DNA of 64,000 nucleotides, taken from assembly GCA_023411035.1 (NCBI GenBank), contig JAEYPE010000239.1, positions 8,887-72,886 on the forward strand, read 5' to 3'. Origin of the DNA: Pseudomonadota bacterium (GTDB taxonomy: Bacteria > Pseudomonadota > Alphaproteobacteria > Azospirillales > Azospirillaceae). The notes below the pieces were generated by a model. It was not told where the DNA came from, did no database searches, and was given only the letters and a program-made list of their open reading frames with translations. The translations under genes were made by a program, and so were the position numbers. Shown here piece by piece: positions 1 to 9,700 of the stretch (position 1 is the first letter of the stretch; each line of letters starts with the position of its first letter).

Positions 1-2175
1 CTGCTGTCCAACGGCAACCTCGCCGCTTCCGGCGATCTGGAGGGCGGGCGCCACTGGGCGCGCTGGGAGGATCCGTTCCCCAAGCCCTGCTACCTGTTCG
101 CGCTGGTCGCCGGCAACCTCGTCCATGGCGAGGACCGGTTCCGCACCGCGTCGGGCCGCGACGTCACGCTGCGCATCTATGTGGAGCCGGGGAACGAGGA
201 CAAGATCGACCACGCCATGCGCTCGCTCATCAAGTCGATGCGCTGGGATGAGGAAGTCTACGGTCTGGAATACGACCTGGACATCTTCAACATCGTCGCG
301 GTCGGCGATTTCAACATGGGGGCGATGGAAAACAAGTCGCTCAACATCTTCAACACCAAATACATCCTGGCAAAGCCGGAAACCGCGACCGACACCGATT
401 TCCTCAACATCGAGGCGGTGGTCGCGCACGAGTATTTCCACAACTGGACCGGCAACCGCGTCACCTGCCGCGACTGGTTCCAGCTGTCGCTGAAGGAAGG
501 GCTGACCGTCTTCCGCGACCAGGAATTCTCCTCCGACATGCATTCCCGCGCGGTGAAGCGCATCGCCGACGTCCAGGGGCTGCGCACCGTGCAGTTCCAG
601 GAGGATGCCGGGGCCATGGCCCATCCGGTGCGCCCGGACAGCTATGTCGAGATCAACAACTTCTACACCCCCACGGTCTACAACAAGGGTGCGGAAGTCA
701 TCCGCATGATCCACACCCTGCTGGGGCCGGAGAAGTACCGCAAGGGCACCGATCTCTACTTCAAGCGTCATGACGGGCAGGCGGTCACCTGCGACGATTT
801 CGTCGCCGCCATGGCGGATGCCAGCGGCGTCGACCTGACCCAGTTCCAGCTGTGGTACCGGCAGGCCGGCACGCCGGAACTGGACATCACCGGCAGTCAC
901 GACGCGGCGGCGAAGACCTACACCCTGACGGTCAAACAGACGGTGCCGCCGACGCCGGGCCAGCCGACCAAGCTGCCCATGCACATCCCGCTGGTCGTCG
1001 GCCTGCTCGGCCCCGACGGGCAGGATCTGCCGCTGCGGCTGGAGGGAGAGGAGACGGCCGCCGGCACCAGCCGCATCCTGCACGTCACGGCGGAAAACCA
1101 GAGCTTCACCTTCCGCGACATCCCGGTCCGTCCGGTCCCGTCGCTGCTGCGCGGCTTCTCCGCCCCGGTGAAGCTGAAGTCCGACCTGACCGACGACGAT
1201 CTCACCTTCCTGATGGCGCATGACAGCGACGCCTTCAACCGGTGGGAGGCCGGGCAGATCCTGGGCACCCGCATCCTGCTGGGCCTCGTCGCCGACCGGC
1301 AGGCCGGCCGCGATCCGGTGCTGCCGGAGGGCTATGCCGACGCCTTCGCCAGGATCCTGGCCGATGCCGACCGCGACCCCGCCTTCGCCGCCCAGGCGCT
1401 GGTGCTGCCGACGGAGGCCTATCTCGGCACCCAGATGGCGGTGGTCGATCCCGAGGCCATCCACGCGGTGCGGGAGTTCGCGCGCAAGACGCTGGCCGGC
1501 CGCCTGCGGGCGCAGTTCCTCGACCTCTACCGCCGCAACAGCAGCCAGGAGCCCTTCTCCGTCGATGCCGACGCCATCGGCAAGCGGGCGCTGAAGAACC
1601 TCTGCCTCGCCTACCTGATGGCGCTGGAAGACGGCGAGGCGCTGGATCTGTGCCTGACCCAGTACCGCACCGCCAAGGGCATGACCGACGAGATCGCGGC
1701 GCTGCAGTTCCTGTCCAACGCCGCCTCGCCGGAAGGCGACAAGGCGCTGGCCGACTTCTACGAGCGCTGGAAGGGCGAGGCGCTGGTGGTCGACAAATGG
1801 TTCGGCGTGCAGGCGATGTCGCAGCGCGCCGACACCCTGGACCGGGTGACCGCCCTGCTCGGCCATCCCGCCTTCGAGATCAGGAACCCCAACAAGGTCT
1901 ATGCGCTGATCGGCGGTTTCGCCAACGGCAACCCGGTCCGCTTCCACGACCGGAGTGGCGCCGGATACCGCTTCCTCGCCGATCAGGTGCTTCGCCTGGA
2001 CCCGATGAACCCGCAGGTTGCCGCGCGTCTGATGGGCCCCTTCTCCCGTCTGCGGCGCTATGACGCGGCCCGTCAGGGGCTGATGAAGGCCGAATTGGAG
2101 CGGATCGTCGCCACTCCGGGCCTGTCGCCAGACGTCTACGAGGTGGCGAGCAAGAGCCTGGCGGCGGCTGGATAG
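1..2175 (+). CDS. pepN: Aminopeptidase N (M1 family), 5' truncated by window edge
   Basis: Zinc metallo-aminopeptidase that removes N-terminal residues from cytosolic peptides. The reading frame is open from base 1, and 724 residues are visible. Compared with about 870 residues for the E. coli enzyme, roughly 150 N-terminal residues lie outside the window. The substrate-binding GAMEN motif is at visible residues 107-111. The zinc motif HEYFH starts at residue 143, followed by the downstream glutamate (EGLTVFRDQEF). The C-terminal helical domain runs to the stop. An apparent internal ATG at 181 is not the start, because conserved M1 sequence continues upstream of it. A strong bidirectional hairpin terminator follows at 2309-2341. 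Confidence 0.95.
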   Translation: MLSNGNLAASGDLEGGRHWARWEDPFPKPCYLFALVAGNLVHGEDRFRTASGRDVTLRIYVEPGNEDKIDHAMRSLIKSMRWDEEVYGLEYDLDIFNIVAVGDFNMGAMENKSLNIFNTKYILAKPETATDTDFLNIEAVVAHEYFHNWTGNRVTCRDWFQLSLKEGLTVFRDQEFSSDMHSRAVKRIADVQGLRTVQFQEDAGAMAHPVRPDSYVEINNFYTPTVYNKGAEVIRMIHTLLGPEKYRKGTDLYFKRHDGQAVTCDDFVAAMADASGVDLTQFQLWYRQAGTPELDITGSHDAAAKTYTLTVKQTVPPTPGQPTKLPMHIPLVVGLLGPDGQDLPLRLEGEETAAGTSRILHVTAENQSFTFRDIPVRPVPSLLRGFSAPVKLKSDLTDDDLTFLMAHDSDAFNRWEAGQILGTRILLGLVADRQAGRDPVLPEGYADAFARILADADRDPAFAAQALVLPTEAYLGTQMAVVDPEAIHAVREFARKTLAGRLRAQFLDLYRRNSSQEPFSVDADAIGKRALKNLCLAYLMALEDGEALDLCLTQYRTAKGMTDEIAALQFLSNAASPEGDKALADFYERWKGEALVVDKWFGVQAMSQRADTLDRVTALLGHPAFEIRNPNKVYALIGGFANGNPVRFHDRSGAGYRFLADQVLRLDPMNPQVAARLMGPFSRLRRYDAARQGLMKAELERIVATPGLSPDVYEVASKSLAAAG

Positions 2176-2308
2176 AGAGCGATCGGTTCGGACGGAATCG
2201 TCCGAAGCGTGAATTGCATGGAAAATCAAAAGGCTGGAGACCATCAGATGCTTCAATGAGCATCCGATGGTCTCGTAGACTCGGCACCAAGGGACGGGGC
2301 GCATATGA

Positions 2309-2341
2309 AAAAGGGCCGGAGGCGACACCTCCGGCCCTTTT
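2309..2341. terminator. Bidirectional intrinsic terminator between pepN and the cytochrome c gene
   Basis: Perfect 14-bp arms (2309-2322 and 2328-2341) enclose a 5-nt loop. The arms begin and end in A4/T4, so a U-tract follows the stem on both strands. It lies between two convergent genes and can serve both. Confidence 0.85.
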
Positions 2342-2382
2342 CGCCGTCCGCAATTCCCGGCTTTGGGCCGGAGAGTACGGTC

Positions 2383-2763
2383 TTACTTCTGCTCGGCCAG
2401 GAAGGCGATCAGGTCGGCGCGCTTGGCATCGTCCTTCAGGCCGGCATAGGCCATGGTGCCGCCCGGGACGACTTCCTTCGGGGCCTTGATGTAGGCGTCG
2501 AGGTTCTCCTGGGTCCAGGTCAGGCCGCCGGCGGCCTTTTCCTTCATCGGGCCCGAATACCTGAAGCCATCGACCGCGGCGGCTTGGCGGCCGACGACGC
2601 CGTGCAGAGACGGGCCGACCTTGTTCTTGCCCTGCTCGGTGGTGTGGCAGGCCATGCAAGCCTTGAAGACATCCTTGCCGGCAGCCGCATCGGCGGCCTG
2701 GGCGGCACCGGCACCCGTCACGATCGCGGCCAGGGTGGCTACGCCCATCAACAGCTTCTTCAT
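2383..2763 (-). CDS. Periplasmic class I cytochrome c
   Basis: Small soluble electron-transfer cytochrome of 126 residues. A signal peptide (residues 1-24, ending AQA-A) exports it. The haem-attachment motif CMACH and the typical KVGPSLHGVVGR segment follow. The likely distal Met ligand is in GGTMAYAGL near residue 100. The start at 2763 was chosen because a GGAAGGGAAG Shine-Dalgarno sits just upstream and the signal peptide begins there; the frame remains open further upstream but without a recognisable start. It is probably monocistronic, bounded downstream by the terminator at 2309-2341. Its partner (oxidase or reductase) is not in the window. Confidence 0.92.
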   Translation of the reverse strand: MKKLLMGVATLAAIVTGAGAAQAADAAAGKDVFKACMACHTTEQGKNKVGPSLHGVVGRQAAAVDGFRYSGPMKEKAAGGLTWTQENLDAYIKAPKEVVPGGTMAYAGLKDDAKRADLIAFLAEQK

Positions 2764-2892
2764 ACTTCGGCTTCCCTTCCGATGGATCGACCGGCCGACG
2801 GCGCCGACCGGAATCGCGCGGCAGCATACACAATCCCGGGGTACGTCAAACCCCTTTGATATGGCCGTACGACCAATGAACAATCTGCCACA

Positions 2893-3702
2893 CTAGTGAA
2901 TCAAGGCAAGCGATGCGAGCAGCACCACAACCAAAACAAGTGCAGCCCACGGAACGTAGAAACCGCTGCTTCCGCCGCCCATCGCACCCCCGATCTGGCT
3001 GCCGAGCCCGGACGGCAAAGGCAGCGGGATCTCCGGCGGCGGCTCCGCCATGCGGGCGGCGGGCTTCGGCGCGGGGATCTCGGCGGCTGTCGTGCTGTCG
3101 GAGTAGACGGCCGGCCGGGCGGCCGATTTGACCCCAGCCGGTTCGGCCGCGACCGTGGACGCCGCCGGGGCCGCTTCGGCATCGGACGCGCCCGCATCCG
3201 CCGTCACCAGCTCCGGCGCCGCCTGTTCGGACGCTGCTTCTTCGGACGCTGCTTCGGCCGGCGCCGGTCCGACGATCCGGGTGAAGCGGGTGAAGAACTC
3301 GTCCGCCATCTTGCGGGCGGTGGCGTCGACCAGCCGCGATCCGATCTGCGCCAGCTTGCCGCCGACCTGCGCCTTGGCGGTGTAGGTCAGCAGGGTGGCC
3401 CCGCCATCGTCGGACAGCGCCACGGTGGCGCCGCCCTTGCCGAATCCGGCGGCGCCGCCCGATCCCTCGCCGGTGATGGTGTAGCCGTTGGGCGGGTCGA
3501 GGTCGGACAGCGTGACCTTGCCGGAGAACTTGGCGCTGACCGGGCCGACCTTGGCGACGACCTTGGCGGTCATCTCGGTATCGGACTGCCGGACCACCTC
3601 CTCGCAGCCGGGGATGCACTGTTTCAGGATGTCCGGATCGTTCAGCGCCGCCCACACCGCCTCGCGGCTGGCCTCGATCCGGTGGCTTCCGCTCATGTCC
3701 AT
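2893..3702 (-). CDS. CoxG-like SRPBCC protein with C-terminal membrane anchor
   Basis: The first ~145 residues match the carbon monoxide dehydrogenase subunit G family (MDMSGSHRIEASREAVW..., then IPGCEEV). This is a START/SRPBCC fold involved in membrane recruitment and maturation of molybdenum hydroxylases. A low-complexity Ala/Glu/Pro linker (about 145-230) leads to one C-terminal transmembrane helix (about 248-267), so the protein is probably tail-anchored with the SRPBCC domain in the cytoplasm. The start at 3702 is supported by GGAGGAG 9 nt upstream. No coxSML genes are adjacent, so the physiological client is unknown and a CO-specific role should not be assumed. Confidence 0.85.
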   Translation of the reverse strand: MDMSGSHRIEASREAVWAALNDPDILKQCIPGCEEVVRQSDTEMTAKVVAKVGPVSAKFSGKVTLSDLDPPNGYTITGEGSGGAAGFGKGGATVALSDDGGATLLTYTAKAQVGGKLAQIGSRLVDATARKMADEFFTRFTRIVGPAPAEAASEEAASEQAAPELVTADAGASDAEAAPAASTVAAEPAGVKSAARPAVYSDSTTAAEIPAPKPAARMAEPPPEIPLPLPSGLGSQIGGAMGGGSSGFYVPWAALVLVVVLLASLALIH

Positions 3703-3912
3703 GGTTTGTGGCTCCTCCAACCCTGATGCCAACCCTGATGCGGCCCTTCGCGGGCGTCGGTGCCCCGGCTGCGGCCGGAGAGTCCGGGGCCGGGGTTCGG
3801 TTCGAGAATACGGGATCGGCCGCCGCCGCGACAGCCCCGACCGCCTCGTCTCTAAGTCTTATGAGAGCGAGGCCCCGGTCTTATGGGCACGCGACCCCGC
3901 CGCGCCATGCCC

Positions 3913-4371
3913 TCAGCCGCGCGGCCCCACGCAGTTGCTGACGATCGGCGTGCAGGCCGACAGCGAGGCGCCCGCCGGGTAGCTGACCTGCTCCACCGTG
4001 CCGCGCGGGCCGAGCACCACCGTCGCCTCGCATCCGGTCGAAGTGCCGCCGCCGACCGGCACCCCGAAGCCGAGGCCGAGCCCCACCCCGCTGCTGCTGC
4101 CGAAGCTGCCGGCGCCGATGCCGATGCTGCTGCCGGGGCTGTAGGCCACCGTCGGGGGCGCCACATAGGTGTAGTATTCCCGGCCCGACGCCGACGCCTG
4201 ACGATCCGGCACGCCGGCGCAGGCCAGCAGATCGGCCTTTGACATGCCGATCATGGTGGTCTGGGCGCGCCGCGCCACTTCGGGATCGGGGCCGGTGGCG
4301 CAGCCCGCAAGAATGGCGGCCGTGCCGCCGAGAAGGATCACCGCAGCGCCCATGCTCCGTACGCGGCCCAT
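3913..4371 (-). CDS. Glycine-rich lipoprotein of unknown function
   Basis: 152-residue predicted lipoprotein. The signal peptide ends in the lipobox LAGC at about residues 21-24. After the lipidated Cys there is a short segment (MIGMSKADLLACAGVPDRQ) that resembles the start of a SmpA/BamE-like domain. A Gly/Ser-rich stretch (about 80-108) follows, then a C-terminal part with three cysteines. BamE-type folds act in outer-membrane assembly, but the resemblance here is limited to one short motif and I do not assign that role. A perfect 12-bp palindrome, TCAACCGGTTGA, lies at 4415-4426, about 44 bp upstream of the start. Confidence 0.8.
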   Translation of the reverse strand: MGRVRSMGAAVILLGGTAAILAGCATGPDPEVARRAQTTMIGMSKADLLACAGVPDRQASASGREYYTYVAPPTVAYSPGSSIGIGAGSFGSSSGVGLGLGFGVPVGGGTSTGCEATVVLGPRGTVEQVSYPAGASLSACTPIVSNCVGPRG

Positions 4372-4571
4372 GTCTCTTCCTCCACCAGGATATCGTGTCG
4401 TTGCCGGGTTCGTCTCAACCGGTTGATATATGATGTTGAAACCCCGCCGCCGCCCGTCCGTTCCCTTGGGTGCCGGACGCCTCCCGCATGACTGGCGGCA
4501 TGACGGGCGGGCGGAGATTTGCTAGGAGTTCCGCCACCCGCCCATCCCAGCACATCAGGACCGCCGACGCC

Positions 4572-5093
4572 ATGGCCGAGCTTACGCCTACCCCCTCCTC
4601 TCCCGTCACCGTCCATCTGGCGCTCGGCGGCAACATGGGCGACCGCGCCGCCAATCTGGCCGAGGCGATCCGCCGGCTGGGCGAGGCGGTGGAGATCGAC
4701 GCGCAGTCCGCGCTCTACGAGACGGCGCCGATGTATGTGACGGACCAGCCGGCCTTCCTCAACATGGCGGTGCGCGGCACGACGCGGCTGGAGCCGCAGG
4801 CGCTGCTGCGCTTCATCAAGGGGATCGAGTCGACGCTGGGCCGCGATCTGGACGGGCTCCGCTTCGGGCCGCGCCCCATCGACATCGACATTCTGCTCTA
4901 CGCCGACCGGGTGCTGGCGGAGCCCGAGCTGGAAATCCCCCACCCCCGCATGGCGGAGCGCGCCTTCGTTCTCTGCCCGCTGGCGGACATCGCCGCCGAC
5001 GTCCTGCATCCGGTGCTGAACCGCCGCATCGGCGCGCTGCGCGACGAGGTGCCGGGGCGGGAGACCGTGCTGCGGATCGCCGAAGGGCTCTGA
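4572..5093 (+). CDS. folK: 2-amino-4-hydroxy-6-hydroxymethyldihydropteridine pyrophosphokinase
   Basis: Transfers pyrophosphate from ATP to 6-hydroxymethyl-7,8-dihydropterin in folate synthesis. 173 residues, a normal length. The N-terminal LALGGNMGDR and the signature FGPRPIDIDILLY (about residues 97-109) are both intact. The start at 4572 is preceded by AGGA 11 nt upstream and avoids an unconserved upstream extension. The next gene downstream is FolB-like, which supports a folate context. Confidence 0.95.
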   Translation: MAELTPTPSSPVTVHLALGGNMGDRAANLAEAIRRLGEAVEIDAQSALYETAPMYVTDQPAFLNMAVRGTTRLEPQALLRFIKGIESTLGRDLDGLRFGPRPIDIDILLYADRVLAEPELEIPHPRMAERAFVLCPLADIAADVLHPVLNRRIGALRDEVPGRETVLRIAEGL

Positions 5094-5211
5094 CCCCGGG
5101 AATCCCTGACCCTGCGCCGCCGACCGAGTGCGGTGGCAAGCGGCGGCGGCACCGCTTATAGTGCCGGCCAGAATGCAATGCCGGTGGCGGACCGCCGGCC
5201 GGGAGAGTGTG

Positions 5212-5619
5212 TTGTCGGACGATAGCGCAAAACGGGCCTTCATGGTCCAGCCGGGCGGCGCGCCGCTCACCTACACCATCCTGGTGCGCGGCTTCGCCGC
5301 GCCGGTCGCCATCGCCGGCCGCGCCGACCGGCCGCTGGTGTCCTTCGACCTGACGCTGACCGTCACCCATCCCGGCCCCGGCTTTCCCGACGACATCGCC
5401 GCCGTGATGTCTTACGAGGACATCGTCGAAGACTTGCGCCGTCTTTGTGCCGAATCCGATGTACCCGGCGCGGACTATCTGGCCGGCCGCGCCGCGGAGC
5501 TTTGCCTGTCCCATGCGAAAGTCCGCCGGGTCCAGGCGGACGTTACGATTCCCGCACCCGACTCCGGCGGTCCCTCCGCCGGGGCAAGCCTGACGCGGGC
5601 GCGGCCGGGACAGGGGTGA
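5212..5619 (+). CDS. FolB-like (dihydroneopterin aldolase family) protein lacking catalytic residues
   Basis: About 135 residues with the FolB fold pattern: a first strand TYTILVRGF, FDLTLTV, MSYEDIVEDLRRLC, an LAGRAAELC helix and a final strand ADVTIP. The FolB catalytic Glu near the second strand and the Lys of the C-terminal KP motif are not present (GRADRPLVSFDL and VTIPAPD at those positions), so aldolase activity is doubtful. The start is uncertain: TTG 5212 has GGGAG 7 nt upstream, while GTG 5209 and ATG 5173 are alternatives. It follows folK by ~118 bp on the same strand. It could be a divergent paralogue with a structural or regulatory role. Confidence 0.7.
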   Translation: MSDDSAKRAFMVQPGGAPLTYTILVRGFAAPVAIAGRADRPLVSFDLTLTVTHPGPGFPDDIAAVMSYEDIVEDLRRLCAESDVPGADYLAGRAAELCLSHAKVRRVQADVTIPAPDSGGPSAGASLTRARPGQG

Positions 5620-5926
5620 ACAGTAACGCCGATGGCCCGCCGACCGGTGGCGGCGCCAACTTTTACTGAATCACGGAAAGATATAGCGCTTATTGACAAA
5701 AGGACGGGTGACAATACCGCTCCGGCTGCGGTATGGTCACCATATTGTATTTTTAACGCACAATCCGGATCAAAGGGGTATATCCCCGGCGGCCATCCGG
5801 ATGCCGAAAGCCGAGACGAGTGCGCAGCAGGGATTAGGCCAATCGCCATTACCGGCTTCGACGGTCCGCCGCCCCCCTTCCGGGACGGCCACGGTTTACG
5901 GAAGCCGGACCAAAAGGGAGGGACGC
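5620..5926. other. Intergenic region with compound hairpin and consensus -35 box
   Basis: 307 bp without a convincing gene. It contains a perfect TTGACA at 5693-5698, with no good -10 hexamer at standard spacing, and the compound inverted repeat at 5707-5741 that is listed separately. It is the leader region of the 52-residue ORF at 5927. Confidence 0.5.
5707..5741. repeat. Compound inverted repeat (two stacked 6-bp stems)
   Basis: Left arms GGTGAC (5707-5712) and TACCGC (5715-5720) pair perfectly with GCGGTA (5728-5733) and GTCACC (5736-5741). A symmetric 2x2 internal mismatch separates the stems and a 7-nt loop closes them. No U-tract follows, so it is not an ordinary terminator. It could be an operator or a leader RNA structure. 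Confidence 0.6.
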
Positions 5927-6085
5927 ATGGAAAAGAACACGACGCCGACCCTTTCCGAATTGCTCGCTGATCCGATCGTGATCGCCGTCATGGCACGCGA
6001 CGGCATCAGCCCCGACAGCATTCATCAGCTTTTCGAACGCCTTCGCCGGAGCCGGCGAGTACAGGAGCAGCGGCTCGCCGCCTGA
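5927..6085 (+). CDS. Small conserved-type protein, 52 residues, unknown function
   Basis: ATG preceded by AAAAGGGAGGG at good spacing. The short protein has a Thr-rich start, then LSELLADPIVIAVMARDGI and a predicted C-terminal amphipathic helix rich in Arg. The 'LLADP...MMxxDGI' style is one I have seen in small alphaproteobacterial proteins of unknown function. No transmembrane segment or cysteine is present. The unusual structured leader at 5707-5741 suggests regulated expression. Confidence 0.65.
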   Translation: MEKNTTPTLSELLADPIVIAVMARDGISPDSIHQLFERLRRSRRVQEQRLAA

Positions 6086-6264
6086 CCCCGCCGCCTCCCG
6101 ACCCGACCGCCTGACGATCGCGCAGGCGCGGGGACGGAAGGCGACGTGCAAGAAGGCGCGGAGCAGGGCGGCATTCCCGCCCGTCGGCCCGCCCGTCGGC
6201 CCTCGTCGGATGGAACCGGTTACCGGCCATCCGGCGGCTTCATCCCAGCAGGGAACACTTGAAA

Positions 6265-6304
6265 CCAAAACGCCGCCGAACCGGCATGATGCCCGGAACG
6301 GCGG
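6265..6304 (-). terminator. Probable terminator of the RND efflux operon
   Basis: On the minus strand CCGCCG pairs with CGGCGG (6304-6273). An inner CCGG/CCGG stem is separated from it by a TT/TT mismatch, and CGTTTTGGTTT follows. It lies about 80 nt beyond the stop of the response-regulator gene at 6383. Confidence 0.5.
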
Positions 6305-6382
6305 TACTTTGCGTTTCGGAGTACTCTGCGTTTCGGGACGACGGTTGAGAGAGAGAGTAGAGAGACGGCATCCGCCCTCTCC

Positions 6383-6763
6383 TCAGCCCTCCAGAACGCT
6401 GCGTACGGTCTCCATCACTTCGGCCGGGGTGAAGGGCTTGCGCAGGGTCCGGTGCGCGCCCAGCGCCTCGGCCACCGGCAGCACGTTCAGCGAGGCGCGG
6501 GCGCCGCCGCCGGAGATCGCGATGATCTTCAGCGACGCGGAGGCGCGCCGAAGCTCAATGATCGTCGCCAGCCCTTCTTGGTTCGGCATGAAGATATCGG
6601 TGATGACGAGATCGACCGGGCGGTCGGGAGGATGGTCGCGGAACCGAGCCATCCCCTCGACCCCGTCGCGGGCGCCGACGGCTTCGTGGCCGGCCACCGT
6701 CAGCGTGCGCAGCAGCACCGTCCGCGCCACGTCGTCGTCATCGATAATGAGAACACTCGCCAT
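6383..6763 (-). CDS. Single-domain response regulator
   Basis: 126-residue CheY-like receiver with no output domain. Acidic residues IIDDDD (7-11), phospho-acceptor Asp56 (DLVITDIFMP) and Lys109 (TLRKPF) are all present, so phosphorylation should work. The start at 6763 has GAGGAG upstream and lies inside the end of the RND pump gene, so the two are translationally coupled in one operon. No histidine kinase is adjacent. It may act as a phosphorelay intermediate or control a partner by protein contact; the efflux link rests on operon position alone. Confidence 0.9.
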   Translation of the reverse strand: MASVLIIDDDDVARTVLLRTLTVAGHEAVGARDGVEGMARFRDHPPDRPVDLVITDIFMPNQEGLATIIELRRASASLKIIAISGGGARASLNVLPVAEALGAHRTLRKPFTPAEVMETVRSVLEG

Positions 6764-6774
6764 GGCGCGGCTCC

Positions 6775-9700
6775 TCACTCTGCCGGATGGGCGGGCGGCT
6801 GGGCCGGCGGATTGGTTGCGCCATGCGCCACGCCCGCCCCTTCCCCCTCATCCTGCATCGGTTTCTTGCGGGCGATATAGCTGTAAACCGTCGGCACCAC
6901 GAACAGGGTCAGCAGCGTACCCAGCGTCATCCCGCCGACGATCACGGCACCGATCGCCTGACGGCTTTCCGCACCGGCCCCCTCGGCGTAGGCCAGCGGC
7001 ACCGCGCCCAGCACCATGGCGCCGGTGGTCATCAGGATCGGGCGCAGGCGCAGCACGGCGGCCTCCTCCACCGCCTTGCGGATGTCGGTGCCGGCGCGCT
7101 GGAGCTGGTTGGCGAACTCCACGATCAGGATGCCGTGCTTGGTGATCAGGCCGACCAGGGTGACGAGGCCGATCTGGCTGTAGACGTTCATCGTCCCGCC
7201 GCTCATCTGCAATGCCGCCAGCGCCCCGGTCATCGACAGCGGCACGGTCAGCATGATGACGAAGGGGTCGATGAAGCTCTCGAACTGCGCGGCCAGGACC
7301 AGATAGATGAAGGCCAGCGCCAGCACGAAGACGAAATACAGCCCGCTCGCCGATTCGCGGAACTCGCGGCTCTGCCCGGCATAGTCGGTCTGGGCGGTGG
7401 CCGGCAGCACCTTGTTCGCCGCCGCCTGCATCACCGCCAGCGCCTCGCCCAGCGACGTCCCCGGCGCCAGCGTCGCGGTGATGGTGGCCGACCGCAGCTT
7501 GTTGAAATGGTTCAGCTCCTTGGGCGCGACCCGCTCCTCCACCGTCACCAGATTGGCGAGCGAGATCATCTGCCCGGCGCCCCCAGTGGCGGTGGCGGTG
7601 GCGGTGGCGGTGGCGGTGGCACTGGTGCCGCCGCGGACATAGATGCCGGCGATGTCGTCCGGGTTGCGGCGGTCGATGTTGGCGACCTGGACGATCACGT
7701 CATACTGCTTGCCGTCCTTCTTGAACCGCGTCACCTGCCGCCCGCCCAGCAACGTCTCCAGCGTGCGGCCCACGGTGTCGACGTCCACCCCCAGGTCGGC
7801 CGCCTTGTCGCGGTCCAGCGACACCTTCAGTTCCGGTTTGTTCAGCTTCAGGTCGGTGTCGAGATTGACCAGACCGGGGAAGTTGCGCGCCTCCGCCATC
7901 ATGGCGTTGACCATCGCCTGCAGTTCCTCGAAGGGCAGGGAGGTCTGGATGACGAAGTTCACCGGCTTCTCCGTCGGGCTCTGGCCCAGCGACGGCGGGT
8001 TGGTGACGAAGCCCATGATGCCGGGGATGCCGAACATCTTCGGGAAAAGCTGGGAGGTGATCGCCTGCTGCTTCACGTCGCGCAGATCCCAGTCGATCAG
8101 GCGGACGAAGGCGATGCCCTGGTTGACCACCGGAAAGCCGACGACGACGAAGAACTTCTCCAGCACCGGAATTTGCCGGAACAGCGCCTCCATCTGCTGG
8201 GCATAGCCCATGGTGTAGTCCAGGGTCGAGCCTTCCGGCGCGATGGCGATTCCGACGATGGTGCCGCGGTCCTCCACCGGCGCCAGTTCCGACTTCAGCC
8301 CGTTGAACAGCACATAGCTCGCCGCGGCGACGGCGAAGCCGATCAGCAGCACCAGCGGCCGCGCCCGCAGCGACAGGCGCAGCAGGCTGCGGTAGCCGTT
8401 GGTCATCCCCTCCAGAAAGCGTTCGATGGCGCGGTAGAGAAGGCCGTGTTTGGTCTCGTGCTTCAGCAGCTTGGAGCACATCATCGGCGACAGCGTCAGC
8501 GCCACGAAACCCGAGACGATCACCGCCCCGGCCAGCGTCAGCGCGAACTCGGTGAACAGCCGCCCGGTGCGGCCGGTCATGAATCCGATGGGCGCATAGA
8601 CCGCCGCCAGCGTGATCGTCATGGCGATGACGGCGAAACCGATCTCCCGCGAGCCCTTCAGCGCCGCCTGGAAGGGGTCCATCCCCTCCTCCACATAGCG
8701 GAATATGTTCTCCAGCATGACGATGGCGTCGTCGACGACGAGGCCGATGGCCAGCACCATCGACAGCAGCGTCAGCGTGTTGATGGAGAAGCCGAAGGCG
8801 TACATCAGGGCGAAGCCGCCGATCAGCGACACCGGGATGGTCACCAGCGGCACCAGCGTCGCCCGCAGCGACCGCAGGAAGAAGAAGATCACCAGAACGA
8901 CCAGGATGATCGCTTCGAAGATGGTGTGGAACACCGCGTCGATCGACTTGGCGATGAAGACCGAGCTGTCGTACCCGACATCCACCCCCATACCGTCGGG
9001 CAGCGCCACGCGGATCGTCGGCAGCGCGTCGTTGACCGCCTTCGACACGTCCAGCGGGTTGGCGGTGGACTGCTTCACCACGCCGATGGCGACGGCGCCG
9101 CGGCCGTTGAACCGCGCGCTGACCCGCTCGTCAAGCGCCCCCAGCTCCGCCCGGCCGACGTCGCGCAGCCGGACCAGATAGCCGGAATCGTCGCGCAGGA
9201 TGATGTTCTCGAACTCCGCCGGGCTGCGCAGGTCGGTTTCCGACACCACGGTGAACTCGCGCGCCACGCTTTCGACGCGGCCCGCCGGGATCTCGACATT
9301 CTGCCGGCGCAGCGCGTTTTCGACATCCTGCGGCGTCACCCGGTAGGCGGCCATCCGCTGCGGGTCGAGCCACAGGCGCATGGCGAAGCGGCGCTCGCCG
9401 AAGATGCGGACCTGGGCGACGCCGGGCAGGTTCTGCAGCCGGTCCTTGACATAGCGGTCGGCGAAATCCGTCACCTCCAGCGGCGAATGCCGGTCGGAGG
9501 AGAAGGCGAGATAGATGATCGGCTGGGCGTCGGCCTCGACCTTGGCGATCACCGGCTCGTCGATCTCGCCGGGAAGCTGGGCGCGGACGCGGCCCACCCG
9601 GTCGCGCACGTCGCTGGCGGCGACATCGACGTTGCGGTCCAGCCGGAAGCGCAAGGTGATCTGCGACTTCTCCGCCCGGCTGATCGAGGACATGACGTCG

